DNA from: an uncultured Pelagibacteraceae bacterium
GTDB lineage: Bacteria; Pseudomonadota; Alphaproteobacteria; Pelagibacterales; Pelagibacteraceae
Reading direction: 5' to 3'
DNA length: 64,000 nt
Assembly (NCBI GenBank): GCA_902514695.1
Contig: CABXRR010000001.1
Span: 1-64,000 of the forward strand
The position numbers were made by a program, and so were the translations under genes. A model generated the notes under the pieces. That model was not told the origin of the DNA, ran no database searches, and was given only the letters and a program-made list of their open reading frames with translations. Below are positions 10,270-21,154 of this stretch, one piece after another. How positions within the stretch are numbered: the stretch's first letter is position 1; each line of letters opens with the position of its first letter.

Positions 10270-11031
10270 ATGAATAAAAAAACAATTTGGATAACTGGCG
10301 GAAGTACAGGTATTGGAAAGGCTTTAGCAATTAAATTTGCAAATAAGGGTTGGAATGTTGCGATTTCAGCAAGGAGAGAGAAACTGCTTAAAGAAATTTC
10401 TAATGAAAATGAAAATATTCACGGATTTCCACTTGATGTTACTGATAAGTTAAAATGTAAAGAAGTTTTTGAACAAATCAAAGAAAAGTTTCAAGAAATT
10501 GATATCTGTTTTTTTTCAACTGGTACTTGGAATCCCAAAAAAGAAAAGGATATTGATGTTGAACAAATAGAAGAGGTATTTAAAGTGAATTTTTTTGGTA
10601 CGTTAAATAGTATCAAGGCTGTGGAAGATTATTTTAAAAATAAAAAGAATGGTATAATTACTATTGTTTCATCTATAGCTGGATATAGAGGGTTGCCAAA
10701 TTCAACTGGCTATGGACCTTCTAAATCAGCTCTTAATAATTTAGCAGAAAGTTTATACTTTGATTTTAAAAGATCTAATGTGCGTGTTTGCTTAGTATCA
10801 CCTGGATTTATTAAAACACCAATGACAGATAAAAATGATTTTAAAATGCCTTTTTTAAAAACTACTGAATATGCAGCTGAAAAAATTTATGATGGATTAA
10901 TGAATAAAAATGTTTTTGAAATTCACTTTCCAAAATCTCTTACTCTTATACTTAAACTATTTAGCTTTTTGCCTAGTAAAATTTATTTTGGATTAGTTGG
11001 TAAAATGACTAAATATCAAAAGAAAAATTAA
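10270..11031 (+). CDS. Short-chain dehydrogenase/reductase
   Basis: TGGSTGIGKALA, SSIAGYRGLPNSTGYGPSKSAL. Confidence 0.9.
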   Translation: MNKKTIWITGGSTGIGKALAIKFANKGWNVAISARREKLLKEISNENENIHGFPLDVTDKLKCKEVFEQIKEKFQEIDICFFSTGTWNPKKEKDIDVEQIEEVFKVNFFGTLNSIKAVEDYFKNKKNGIITIVSSIAGYRGLPNSTGYGPSKSALNNLAESLYFDFKRSNVRVCLVSPGFIKTPMTDKNDFKMPFLKTTEYAAEKIYDGLMNKNVFEIHFPKSLTLILKLFSFLPSKIYFGLVGKMTKYQKKN

Positions 11032-11576
11032 TCTTTAACAAATACAACTGTTAGTTCAGCAACTTTTATACCAAATTTAGTCATAGTTGCTCTATTGATA
11101 GCTACTCGGTCATCTTGTTTGAATATCCAGTCATCAAAAGTTATTTTCATCTCTTTACCTTTAACAGGAACTAGAAGAACATACTCAAACTTAAATGCCG
11201 GACCATAAGAATATCCTTTTGCTTTTCCAACAACATCTCCTGCTGTACCCTCATAGTTATTTTCATCAATTTTAGTAATTTGCCATTGTCTAGTTTGAAT
11301 TTCTCCATCATCCCAATTAAATTTTTCATCAAGGATCAATTGTTTTCCATCCCATTTACCATTTAGGTCAGCAGAAAATTGTCTAGTGACTTTTCCAGAT
11401 CTATTTTGGAGCACACCCCAAGCTTTCACATCTCCAGAAAGGTATTCCTCAATAATTAATCTTGGTTCTTTATTTTTAAAATCTTCAGGTTTCATAGAGC
11501 TATTTTTTGAACAACTTGTAAATAACAATATAGAAATTATCAATAAAATTGATTTAAAATATTTTATGTCGCGCAT
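11028..11576 (-). CDS. DUF3833-type lipoprotein
   Basis: Lipobox-like LLFTSCS; YLSGDVKAWGVLQNRSGKVTRQF and LDEKFNWDDGEIQTRQW motifs; position beside cfa/DUF1365. Confidence 0.78.
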   Translation of the reverse strand: MRDIKYFKSILLIISILLFTSCSKNSSMKPEDFKNKEPRLIIEEYLSGDVKAWGVLQNRSGKVTRQFSADLNGKWDGKQLILDEKFNWDDGEIQTRQWQITKIDENNYEGTAGDVVGKAKGYSYGPAFKFEYVLLVPVKGKEMKITFDDWIFKQDDRVAINRATMTKFGIKVAELTVVFVKD

Positions 11577-11589
11577 AGTGTTTATTTCC

Positions 11590-12768
11590 CTATTTATTTT
11601 GAATTGAAAATTGTATTAAATCTATATTCTTTGATTTAAATCCAGCCTCACAATAACAAAGGTAAAACTCCCACATTCTTTTAAATGTTGAGTCAAATCC
11701 CTGATTTTTAATTTGATTCCATTTTTTATTAAATTCGTCTCTCCATATAGACAATGTGTTAGAATAATGATCAGCATAAGACTCATAAGATTTTATTGTT
11801 AAACCATTTTCAGAAACATACTTATTGATACTATTTTTATTTGGGAGGAAACCACCAGGAAAAATGTATTTTTGAATAAAATCCTCTTTATTTTTATATC
11901 TGTCAAATAAAGCATCATCAATAGTAATAGCTTGAATGGCAGCTTTACCATTATTTGATAAGTTATTTTTGATCGTTTTAAAATAACTTTCTAAATAATT
12001 TTGACCTACGGCTTCAATCATTTCTATTGATGCTATTGAATTATATTTATCTTTCAAATCTCTATAATCTTTAATCTCAATGTTAACCTTTTCATTTAAA
12101 CCACATTTATGGATTCTTTGTTTGGCATACTCATACTGTTTTTTTGAAATTGTTATACAATCAAGTTTTACATCATATTTTTTTCCAAGATATTCAGCAA
12201 AACCTCCCCATCCACATCCTATTTCTAAAATTTTATCTCCACTACTAGGTTTCATTAAATCAATTAGTTTTTGATATTTATTATTTTGTGCGTCTGATAA
12301 ATCTTTATTTTCCTCATCAAAAATTGCACTTGAATATGTCAATGTTTTATCAAGCCACAGAGAGAAAAAGTCATTTCCTAGATCATAATGTTTGGCTATA
12401 TTTTCTTTACTTCTATTTTTTGTATTCTTAATAAAAAAATTTTTTAAAAAATTAATAACCGGAAAATCTAGTAAACCTGAAAATTTGTGAACTTGTTTTA
12501 TGTTTCTAGCTGTAACTTCTATTAAATCTGATAAATTGTTAGTCTCAAATTCATTTTTCATATAAGATTCTGCTAAACCAACACTTCCTCCTTTTATGAG
12601 GTTAAAAGTAAAATTCTTTTTTCTAATCTTAAGATTTGCTTTTAATTGGTCATTTGGATTACCAAATTTCAATAACTTACCTTCGTGATTAGTTATTTCT
12701 AAGTACCCATATTTTATATTGTTTAAAGTGCTAAAAACAATTTTGTCTGAAATCTTAAATAAATTCAT
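11590..12768 (-). CDS. cfa: Cyclopropane-fatty-acyl-phospholipid synthase family methyltransferase
   Basis: IAKHYDLGNDFFSLWLDKTLTYSSAIF, KILEIGCGWGGFAEY, SIEMIEAVGQNY, QKYIFPGGFLP. Confidence 0.92.
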   Translation of the reverse strand: MNLFKISDKIVFSTLNNIKYGYLEITNHEGKLLKFGNPNDQLKANLKIRKKNFTFNLIKGGSVGLAESYMKNEFETNNLSDLIEVTARNIKQVHKFSGLLDFPVINFLKNFFIKNTKNRSKENIAKHYDLGNDFFSLWLDKTLTYSSAIFDEENKDLSDAQNNKYQKLIDLMKPSSGDKILEIGCGWGGFAEYLGKKYDVKLDCITISKKQYEYAKQRIHKCGLNEKVNIEIKDYRDLKDKYNSIASIEMIEAVGQNYLESYFKTIKNNLSNNGKAAIQAITIDDALFDRYKNKEDFIQKYIFPGGFLPNKNSINKYVSENGLTIKSYESYADHYSNTLSIWRDEFNKKWNQIKNQGFDSTFKRMWEFYLCYCEAGFKSKNIDLIQFSIQNK

Positions 12769-13529
12769 TAACCTTCAAAAGTAATATTATTTCTAATTTT
12801 AATTTTTTTCCTAATAAATTTAATTCCTTTTGCCCATAATTTAAACGCTTCAAAATGTATCGCAGAGATAATTTTAAATGTCATCAGCGGGTGTTTTAGG
12901 TAAGATTTAATTAGTTCTTTTGAATTAAAGTCTACTCTTGTGCCATCTTGAGATGCGTATAATATTTTTTCATTTGTTTGATATTGATCAATTACTACCA
13001 AAATTTTTTCTCCAGGTTTAAGAAGTCTAAAAAAATAATTACAATTCATTTCTATAAATGGAGAAACATGGAATTTTTTTGTGCAATTATGTTGATAGAG
13101 ATTTTTTTCATCATCAACTTTAAAAATGTAAGTGTGTTGTTCACCAAATGTATTTTTAACTTCATATAAAATACATCTTAATTTTTCATTATTGTCATAG
13201 ATATAAAAAACACTAAGTGGATTAAATACATATCCAAAAATTCTTGGATAACAGAGAAGTTTTATTTTAATGTCCTCAGAATTAATCTTGTTTTCATCTA
13301 AATTTTTTTTCACCCATTCGGTCAGTGATGAGCCATCTCTATTACCGTGATCTTTTTCATAGAAACTTACTAAATTAAATTTGTTATATGAAAATATATT
13401 TATTGTTTTATCCAATTGATCTAATTCGGACAAATCAATAAAGAGCGAGAAAACACTATATTTGAAAAAGTGAGTTTTAGGTTTGAATCTTTTGTGAATT
13501 ACAGTTCCATTATAAATTGAGCTAGTCAT
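12768..13529 (-). CDS. DUF1365 family protein
   Basis: YNGTVIHKRFKPKTHFFKYSVFSLFIDL, GYVFNPLSVFYIYD, KKFHVSPFIEM. Confidence 0.88.
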   Translation of the reverse strand: MTSSIYNGTVIHKRFKPKTHFFKYSVFSLFIDLSELDQLDKTINIFSYNKFNLVSFYEKDHGNRDGSSLTEWVKKNLDENKINSEDIKIKLLCYPRIFGYVFNPLSVFYIYDNNEKLRCILYEVKNTFGEQHTYIFKVDDEKNLYQHNCTKKFHVSPFIEMNCNYFFRLLKPGEKILVVIDQYQTNEKILYASQDGTRVDFNSKELIKSYLKHPLMTFKIISAIHFEAFKLWAKGIKFIRKKIKIRNNITFEG

Positions 13530-14760
13530 TAAAGTTTTTTAACATTTCAATAGATGACTTTATTCCATCTTCGTGAAATCCATAACCAAAATAACTTCCA
13601 CAGAAAAGAATATTTCTTTTATTTTGTAAATTTTTAAGCTTGCTTTGGAAATCTAATGCGGCTTGATCAAAATAAGGGTGAGTAAATTTTACTTTTTTTA
13701 ATATTTTTGATTTATCAATTTCAAAATATGGATTTAAGGTAAGAAATAAATTTTCTTCACACTTTAAGTTTTGTAATAAATTTAACCAATAAGTTATTGA
13801 ATTTTTTTCTACATCATCTTTACTCATTAAAGAGTTCCAAGAACACCAAGCTTTTCTATTTTTGGGCATAACTTTTTCATCTGTATGGATATAAGCAAAA
13901 TTTTCTTTATAGCTAAAATTTGATAAGATTTTTTTTTCATCCTCTGATGGATTTTCAATAATTGAAAGAGCCTCATCTGCGTGATTTGCTAATACAACTT
14001 TATCATAATTAAAAAATTCACTTTCACCACCATAATACAAATCTACACCAGAACTTTTACTAATAATCTTTTTAACAGCATAATTTTTAAAATATTCACC
14101 ATTTAATTTTGAGATAATTTTTTGAACATAAGTCCTACTTCTATTTGTAACAGTATACCATTGAGGTCTATTACTTAATTTAAATAAACCATGATTTTGA
14201 AAAAATTTTAAAAAAAATTTTAATGGCATTTTATTAGACTCATATGGAGGCATTGACCAAATTGCAGAAACCATGGGTATTAAATGATAATTTACAAACT
14301 CTTTCGATAATTTATTTTTAATTAAATATTCACCTAGAGTTGTTCTTTCATCAAAATTTTTTATATCATCACATTTTTTGTAAAAATTTATAATATCAAA
14401 AAACATTCTCATAAATTTCAAATCAAATAAATTTGATCTATTTGAAAAAATACCATTCAAACCTTTTCCACAATATTCAAAATTTGTATTTTCTACTGAA
14501 ACCGAAAAAGACATGTCACTTTTTTCTATATCTATTTTATTTTCTTTAAAAAAATTAATTAAATTAGGATATGTTTTAAAATTAAAAACAATAAAACCGA
14601 TATCTACTGCAATTTTTTTTGTATCTAAATTTAGATCAATAGTATGAGAATGCCCTCCAAAATGGTCTTCTTTTTCATATAAGTCTACATGATGTTTTTT
14701 TGATAAATAATAGGCAGCACTTAAACCTGAAATTCCTGACCCAACTACAGCAATTTTCAT
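13522..14760 (-). CDS. NAD(P)/FAD-dependent amine oxidase-like oxidoreductase
   Basis: IAVVGSGISGLSAAYYLSKKHHVDLYEKEDHFGGHSHT; FCGSYFGYGFHEDGIKSS. Confidence 0.88.
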   Translation of the reverse strand: MKIAVVGSGISGLSAAYYLSKKHHVDLYEKEDHFGGHSHTIDLNLDTKKIAVDIGFIVFNFKTYPNLINFFKENKIDIEKSDMSFSVSVENTNFEYCGKGLNGIFSNRSNLFDLKFMRMFFDIINFYKKCDDIKNFDERTTLGEYLIKNKLSKEFVNYHLIPMVSAIWSMPPYESNKMPLKFFLKFFQNHGLFKLSNRPQWYTVTNRSRTYVQKIISKLNGEYFKNYAVKKIISKSSGVDLYYGGESEFFNYDKVVLANHADEALSIIENPSEDEKKILSNFSYKENFAYIHTDEKVMPKNRKAWCSWNSLMSKDDVEKNSITYWLNLLQNLKCEENLFLTLNPYFEIDKSKILKKVKFTHPYFDQAALDFQSKLKNLQNKRNILFCGSYFGYGFHEDGIKSSIEMLKNFND

Positions 14761-14766
14761 TTATTT

Positions 14767-17637
14767 TTATGCTGCATCTTCTTTGAATTCGTCCATGCTT
14801 GGACATGTGCAAAAAATATTCTTATCCCCATATACATTGTCTACTCTTGCAACTGGAGGCCAAAATTTATTAGTTCTTAAAAATTTAGCAGGGTAAGCCG
14901 CCTCTTCTCGAGAATATTTGTGTGTCCAGTCATCAGAAGCTAATTCAGTATCTGTATGAGGAGCGTTCTTTATTGGGTTGTCAACTTTATCAAACTTACC
15001 AGATTTTATTTGATCTATTTCTTGTTTTATTTTTATCAAAGTATCACAAAATCTATCAAGTTCTGGCAAACTCTCGCTTTCTGTAGGTTCAATCATCATA
15101 GTACCAGCTACAGGCCATGACATTGTTGGTGCATGAAAACCAAAATCAATTAACCTCTTGGCGATATCTTCCTCTGTTACTCCAGTTTCTGATTTAATTG
15201 ATCTAATATCAATAATACATTCATGAGCAACATTACCTTTTGAACCTTTATATAAAATTGGAAAATGATCTTTAAGTCTACTCGCAATATAGTTAGCATT
15301 AAGTATAGCAATTTGAGTAGCAAGTTTTACTCCTTCAGACCCCATCATTTTAATATACATCCAAGAAATTGATAGAATACTTGAACTTCCCCAAGGTGCT
15401 GCTGAGACTGCACCTATTCCAGATGCAGGTCCACAATCTTTAACTACTGGATGATTGGGCAAATAAACTTGTAAATGTCTTTTACATGCAATAGGTCCCA
15501 TTCCAGGCCCTCCTCCTCCGTGTGGAATACAGAATGTTTTATGTAAGTTTATATGACAAACATCTGGACCAAAATTTCCTGGTTTTGCAATACCAACAAG
15601 TGCATTTAAGTTTGCTCCATCCATATAAACTTGGCCTCCATGTTTATGAATTAAATCACAGATATCTGATATTTTTTCTTCAAATACACCATGTGTAGAG
15701 GGATATGTAACCATTAAAGCTCCAAGATTTTCAGAATGAATTTCTGATTTTTTCTTTAAATCTTCAAAATCAACATTTCCATCTTTGTCACAATCAACTA
15801 CTACAACTTTCATTCCTACCATCTGGGCGCTTGCTGGATTGGTTCCATGTGCTGAACTTGGTATTAAACATATATTTCTATTTTTATCGCCTCTATCTAA
15901 ATGATATTTTCGAATTACCATTAATCCTGCATATTCACCTTGCGCCCCAGCATTGGGCTGAAGTGAAACTCCTGAAAAACCAGTAATTGATCTTAGCCAA
16001 TTTTTAAGATCTGTGAACAATGTTCTGTATCCTTCCATCTGCTCTATGGGGACGAATGGATGAGGCTCAGCTAATTCTCTCCATGAAATAGGTATCATCT
16101 CTGCAGTGGCATTTAATTTCATAGTGCATGAACCTAGTGCAATCATGGTTCTGTTAAGAGCTATATCCTTATCCTCTAACTTTTTAAGGTATCTAAGCAT
16201 TTCTGTCTCTGAACGATACAAATTAAAAACTGGGTGCTCTAAATATTTTGAAGTTCTTAATAAACTTTTTGGAAGATTGGGTAAACTAACTGTGGGATCT
16301 TCTTTTTTGATTGATTCTGCTGCATTAAAAATTTTTAATAATTGATTTACTCTATAAACATTTTTTTTCTCATCAAAAGAAACAGCAAGCATTTCTGAAT
16401 TTACTCTTCTAATATTAACTTTTTGAACCAAAGCATTTTTGAAAATTTGATCAGTTTTTTCCTTAGTAATAATTGTTACGGTATCAAAAAAATAATCTGA
16501 ATATAGCTCATATCCTGATTGTTTTATTTTATCAGCGAAATTTTTTGCTAATTGAGAAACTCTTTCAGAAATATTTTTAATTCCTTCAGGACCGTGATAA
16601 ATGGCATATGCTGCTGACACTATTGCTAATAAAGCTTGAGCCGTACAAATATTACTTGTAGCTTTGTCTCTTCTAATGTGCTGTTCTCTAGTCTGTAGCG
16701 ACAACCTATAAGCCTTATTTCCATGTCTATCTACTGAGACACCAACTATTCTACCTGGCATAGATCTTTTATACTCATCTTTTGTTGCAAAAAATGCAGC
16801 ATGTGGACCACCATAACCCATTGGAATACCAAATCTTTGTGAACTACCGACTGCAATATCAGCTCCAAGCTCTCTCGGTGTTTTTAACTTAGCAAGTGCA
16901 AGAAGATCACATGCTAAAATTGCTTTACCATTTTTTTTATGAATTTTACTTATTGCCTCACTAGGATCTTTAATATCACCTAAAGTTCCTGGATACTGTA
17001 AAATTCCACAGACAATGTCCTCTTTTAACTGCTCTAAAACTTTATCCTCATTTCCGACAAGAACTTTTAAACCCATAGGCTCTGCTCTAGTTTGTATCAC
17101 ATCAATTGTTTGTGGATGACAATTCTCTGAAACGAAAACTAAATTACTATCGCTTTTATTCAGTCTGTGACTTAAGCCCATAGCTTCTGCTGCTGCTGTA
17201 CCCTCGTCCAATAAAGATGCGTTTGCAATATCCATTCCTGTGAAATCAACGATCATTTGTTGAAAGTTTAACAACATTTCCAATCTTCCTTGTGCTACCT
17301 CTGGCTGATAAGGTGTGTAGGAAGTATACCAACCTGGATTTTCTAATATATTTCTTAAAATTACATAAGGTGTATATGTTCCATAATAACCCATACCAAT
17401 AAAATTTGAATAAATTTGATTTTTTTTAGAAATTGCTTTTAATTTTCTTAATGCTTCATACTCTGAATTAGACTCACCAATATTTAGTTCGCCTTTGAAC
17501 TGTATTTTTTCTGGAACTGTATTGTCTATTAAATCATCCAGTGATTTATAATTTAATTTTTTTAACATCTTTGATTGATCCCCCTCAGAAGGACCAATAT
17601 GTCTTTTTAAAAAATCTTTTTGTGAGTTATGTAACAT
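14767..17637 (-). CDS. gcvP: Glycine dehydrogenase (decarboxylating), P protein
   Basis: Full-length 956 aa; DFLKRHIGPSEGDQ, NLHKTFCIPHGGGGPGMGPI. Confidence 0.97.
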   Translation of the reverse strand: MLHNSQKDFLKRHIGPSEGDQSKMLKKLNYKSLDDLIDNTVPEKIQFKGELNIGESNSEYEALRKLKAISKKNQIYSNFIGMGYYGTYTPYVILRNILENPGWYTSYTPYQPEVAQGRLEMLLNFQQMIVDFTGMDIANASLLDEGTAAAEAMGLSHRLNKSDSNLVFVSENCHPQTIDVIQTRAEPMGLKVLVGNEDKVLEQLKEDIVCGILQYPGTLGDIKDPSEAISKIHKKNGKAILACDLLALAKLKTPRELGADIAVGSSQRFGIPMGYGGPHAAFFATKDEYKRSMPGRIVGVSVDRHGNKAYRLSLQTREQHIRRDKATSNICTAQALLAIVSAAYAIYHGPEGIKNISERVSQLAKNFADKIKQSGYELYSDYFFDTVTIITKEKTDQIFKNALVQKVNIRRVNSEMLAVSFDEKKNVYRVNQLLKIFNAAESIKKEDPTVSLPNLPKSLLRTSKYLEHPVFNLYRSETEMLRYLKKLEDKDIALNRTMIALGSCTMKLNATAEMIPISWRELAEPHPFVPIEQMEGYRTLFTDLKNWLRSITGFSGVSLQPNAGAQGEYAGLMVIRKYHLDRGDKNRNICLIPSSAHGTNPASAQMVGMKVVVVDCDKDGNVDFEDLKKKSEIHSENLGALMVTYPSTHGVFEEKISDICDLIHKHGGQVYMDGANLNALVGIAKPGNFGPDVCHINLHKTFCIPHGGGGPGMGPIACKRHLQVYLPNHPVVKDCGPASGIGAVSAAPWGSSSILSISWMYIKMMGSEGVKLATQIAILNANYIASRLKDHFPILYKGSKGNVAHECIIDIRSIKSETGVTEEDIAKRLIDFGFHAPTMSWPVAGTMMIEPTESESLPELDRFCDTLIKIKQEIDQIKSGKFDKVDNPIKNAPHTDTELASDDWTHKYSREEAAYPAKFLRTNKFWPPVARVDNVYGDKNIFCTCPSMDEFKEDAA

Positions 17638-18017
17638 TATGATGAGCTCTCCTTTGCAAATTTATCGTAATCTTCCTTATTCATCAAAGATTCCATCTCT
17701 GATTTATCTTTAACCTTTAATTTAAAAAACCATGCACTATTTTCAGGATCTTGATTTATTTTTGATGGATCATCTACAATAGCTTGATTAGTATCTACTA
17801 CCTCACCACTTATTGGTGTATATACATCGCTAGCTGCTTTAGTTGATTCTACTACACCAGCAGTACCATCTTTTTCTACACTAGTTCCTTTTTCTGGAAG
17901 TTCTGTAAAAACTATATCTCCTAACATTTCTGTAGCATGTTTTGTTATTCCAATTGTAGCTATATCACCTTCTAATTTTATCCATTCGTGTTCTTTCGAA
18001 TATTTTACGTCACTCAT
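17637..18017 (-). CDS. gcvH: Glycine cleavage system H protein
   Basis: [14 protein letters not shown], lipoyl site [20 protein letters not shown]. Confidence 0.97.
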   Translation of the reverse strand: MSDVKYSKEHEWIKLEGDIATIGITKHATEMLGDIVFTELPEKGTSVEKDGTAGVVESTKAASDVYTPISGEVVDTNQAIVDDPSKINQDPENSAWFFKLKVKDKSEMESLMNKEDYDKFAKESSS

Positions 18018-19120
18018 TTATTTACTCCTTTCACATAACTTTTTTTATAAAATGGTAATCCACAAATATTTGCAGGATATTTTTTTCCTCGTACTTCCAA
18101 AAAAACTTTTGTATCCTTATTTGAAAACTCATTCTCTACATAACCCATGGCAACTGGACCATTAACGCTTGGTCCAAATGTTCCACTTGTAATTTCACCA
18201 ATATGTAAATCAGATTGATTAAAGATCTTTGTCTTTTCTCTTGCAATTATCTTTCCTTCTGGCTTTATTCCAACTCTAATTTTACTCACACCATCGTTTA
18301 ACTGCTTTGTAATTATATTTGATCCAATAAAATTACCTTTGGAAACTCTGTCTTTAGAAATAGCCCATTTTAAATTTGCTTCAACTGGAGTTTTGTCTTT
18401 ATTTAGCTCATGACCATACAAACACAAGCCTGCTTCCAATCTTAAAGTATCTCTAGCTCCCAAACCAATTAATTTTGCTCCCTTATTAATTAATTCTTTT
18501 GTGAATTTTTCGGATAATTCATTTAATATAGACACTTCAAATCCATCCTCACCAGTATAACCTGAGCGTGTAACATAAATTTTTTGATCATGAAATGAAA
18601 ACCAATTTCCAGACATAAAATTTAGATCTTCAACTCCCTGAATAATATTATTTAGTATCTTTACTGATTTTGGTCCTTGAATAGCAATCAAAGATCTTTT
18701 TTCATCTAGTAGCATTTCATATTTACCATTCAATAATTTACTTAAAATTTTAAAATCATTTTCTTTACAAGCTGCATTTAAGATTATTAAAAAACCTTTT
18801 TCTAATTTAGTAACAATTAAATCATCATAAATTCCTGCATCATCATTCATTAAGAAGCTATATTTAGAATGGTTGATTTTTAAATTTTTTAAATCTAATG
18901 GAAAAATTTTCTCTAAATCTTCAGTTAAATTATTTTCTCCATATATAAATAATTGACCCATATGTGAAACATCAAAAATACCTGAGTGCATTCTTGTAAA
19001 TTTATGCTCCTCAACAATGCCATCAGAATATTGAATTGGCATTTGATAGCCTGCAAATTCAACAAATTTTGCGTTGTTGTTCTGATGTAGTTTGTATAAA
19101 GATGTTTTTTTTATTTCCAT
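18014..19120 (-). CDS. gcvT: Aminomethyltransferase (glycine cleavage T protein)
   Basis: [57 protein letters not shown]. Confidence 0.97.
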   Translation of the reverse strand: MEIKKTSLYKLHQNNNAKFVEFAGYQMPIQYSDGIVEEHKFTRMHSGIFDVSHMGQLFIYGENNLTEDLEKIFPLDLKNLKINHSKYSFLMNDDAGIYDDLIVTKLEKGFLIILNAACKENDFKILSKLLNGKYEMLLDEKRSLIAIQGPKSVKILNNIIQGVEDLNFMSGNWFSFHDQKIYVTRSGYTGEDGFEVSILNELSEKFTKELINKGAKLIGLGARDTLRLEAGLCLYGHELNKDKTPVEANLKWAISKDRVSKGNFIGSNIITKQLNDGVSKIRVGIKPEGKIIAREKTKIFNQSDLHIGEITSGTFGPSVNGPVAMGYVENEFSNKDTKVFLEVRGKKYPANICGLPFYKKSYVKGVNK

Positions 19121-19292
19121 ATTAACTCTCTTTACCCATCTGTATATTTGCCTGAGAGTTTTGCTCCTTCGGCGAGAATTTAATCTCTTTCCAGAGTTAA
19201 TATGCTACGGTCCTTTTTGCCTGAGAGATTCCTGGGTGGTTGCTCCTTCGGCGCTACGATATTCTGTAGTCTCTCCCGTAAAGAGATATTCT
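19119..19292 (-). ncRNA. Tandem glycine riboswitch (two aptamers) upstream of gcvT
   Basis: On the minus strand: GGGAGAGA..CTAC..GTAG..CGCCGAAGGAGCAA..TCTCTCAGGCAAAAAGGACCGTA, then CTCTGGAAAGAG..TCTCGCCGAAGGAGCAAAACTCTCAGGCAAAT. Two copies of GCCGAAGGAGCAA...CTCTCAGGCAAA, the glycine aptamer signature. Confidence 0.95.
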
Positions 19293-19310
19293 TACACATG
19301 ACTATAAAAG

Positions 19311-20189
19311 TCAATGAGAAACACTTTTTTTGCTCTTATTTAAAAGTGAATAAAACTGTAATAATACTGCAGAAAGAATTATTGCACCCCCAATTAATCC
19401 AAAAGTTGAGGGCCTTTCGCTCACAAATAGAAAAGCCCATATAGGTCCCAACACAGATTCGGACAACATAATTATTCCAACCATCGCAGAGGGAGTGGTT
19501 CGAGCACCAATAGTTATAAATATAAATCCAAAACCAACTTGAAAAAAACCTGCTAAAAAACCTAAAAAAATATCATGAGGTGATATCATAATTTTAGTTG
19601 AAAGCATAAAACCAATTAGACAAGAACTAACTCCTGCAATAAATTGTGCTGGTACCATATCCACTGATGGATATTTTCTCACTATCATAATTAAAACAGC
19701 AAAAGTTATTGGCATAGTAAAAGCTGCAAGATTTCCAGAAAATTCACCAGGTGATAAAGAATTACCAACCATGACTAAAACTCCAGTCATAGCTAAGACT
19801 ATAGAAGTTAAAGTTACTGCATTAATTTTTTCTTTTAAAAAGATGTATCCAAATATAGCAAGAAATAAGATTTGAAGAGATATTATAAAATTAGTATTAG
19901 CTACGGTAGTATTATACATGGCAAATACATAGCCACAAAAACCGAAAGATAATATAATTCCACCTATAGATCCTGGTAAACCAGAATTATAAAAAGCTTT
20001 AAAAGTTTTTTTTTTATAACTAATTATTAAAAAAGTTAAAACTGTTAGAGAAAAAAATAAGGATCTCCAAAACAATATTTGCCACAATGTTGCACCCTCA
20101 AAAGATTTAACAATTAATCCACCAAAACTTAAACTTAATGCACCTAAAAAAATTAATAATGGGCCAGGCAGGTTTCTTATTATGTTCAT
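19311..20189 (-). CDS. DMT superfamily (EamA) transporter
   Basis: About 10 TM segments; GALSLSFGGLIVKSFEGATLWQILFWR; SESVLGPIWAFLFVSERPS. Confidence 0.87.
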   Translation of the reverse strand: MNIIRNLPGPLLIFLGALSLSFGGLIVKSFEGATLWQILFWRSLFFSLTVLTFLIISYKKKTFKAFYNSGLPGSIGGIILSFGFCGYVFAMYNTTVANTNFIISLQILFLAIFGYIFLKEKINAVTLTSIVLAMTGVLVMVGNSLSPGEFSGNLAAFTMPITFAVLIMIVRKYPSVDMVPAQFIAGVSSCLIGFMLSTKIMISPHDIFLGFLAGFFQVGFGFIFITIGARTTPSAMVGIIMLSESVLGPIWAFLFVSERPSTFGLIGGAIILSAVLLQFYSLLNKSKKSVSH

Positions 20190-21154
20190 AATATTTGTGA
20201 AATTAAGTTTTGTGTTTCCATGTCATACAGCTTAAATAAAGTTTCTGCATCTGATAATTCAACTTCCTGAAATTTTATTTTTGTGCCTGGGGATAATTGA
20301 ACTAATTTGTCATAATCGGCACTAATTACAACACCAATTTTTGGATAACCTCCAATTGTACCGTGATCTGATAACATGATTATAGGATTGCCATCAGCAG
20401 GAACCTGAATGACACCCTTTATTAATCCCTCAGATTTAATGTTTGTATTGACAATATTTTCAATCTTTTCACCCTCTAATCTCATTCCCATGCGATCTGA
20501 TAATTTTGAAATTATAAATTCATTTTCAAATAATTGTCTTTTACCTTTATCAGAAAAATAATCAAAATTTGTTCCTTTAATAACTCTAATTTTTTCAATT
20601 TTTGAATTTAAATAGTTCAATTTTTTTTTTGATTGATTGATATTAATATTTAAAATTTCAATTTCTTGATCATTTTTTAACTTCTCTCCATAGTTTGATC
20701 CAATTTTAGCTTTTGTATTAATAGAGCAACTTCCCCATTGAAAATTTATATTAAATTTTGCATTAATAGACAGATAACCATATACAGATTTGTTTGTTGA
20801 TAAAATATCTATTTCATCTCCTTCTTCAATAAAGTAGCTTTCATAACAATTTCCAATTATTTCTTCATTGCCTTTTTTTAATTTAAAATTTACATCACCA
20901 GTAACTGCAATATTTATTTTATCACCAAAATACCTTAATAAAGGGCCTTGGTATGCAAACTCAATTACAGGTGCACTTGATGAATTTCCAACCAACTTAT
21001 TTGAAATCAAATAATTTCTATTATCCATTGCACCGCTAAAAGGAATTCCTATAGGATAAAGATTATCTCTACCCTTATCTTGAAAAGTTGTATTAATTCC
21101 TGCTCTAATTATTTTAAAATAATTTTTACTCATTGTAGTTTTTATATTCATCAA
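20186..21154 (-). CDS. pxpC: 5-oxoprolinase subunit C / biotin-dependent carboxyltransferase family
   Basis: TTFQDKGRDNLYPIGIPFSGAMDNRNY; SDRMGMRLEGEKI; MLSDHGTIGGYPKIGVV. Confidence 0.9.
   Translation of the reverse strand: MMNIKTTMSKNYFKIIRAGINTTFQDKGRDNLYPIGIPFSGAMDNRNYLISNKLVGNSSSAPVIEFAYQGPLLRYFGDKINIAVTGDVNFKLKKGNEEIIGNCYESYFIEEGDEIDILSTNKSVYGYLSINAKFNINFQWGSCSINTKAKIGSNYGEKLKNDQEIEILNININQSKKKLNYLNSKIEKIRVIKGTNFDYFSDKGKRQLFENEFIISKLSDRMGMRLEGEKIENIVNTNIKSEGLIKGVIQVPADGNPIIMLSDHGTIGGYPKIGVVISADYDKLVQLSPGTKIKFQEVELSDAETLFKLYDMETQNLISQIL

Noticed and set aside
19092-19444. Plus-strand ORFs 19092-19301 and 19202-19444
   Set aside because: They run across the glycine riboswitch and the 3' end of the transporter gene; translations have no protein family features.
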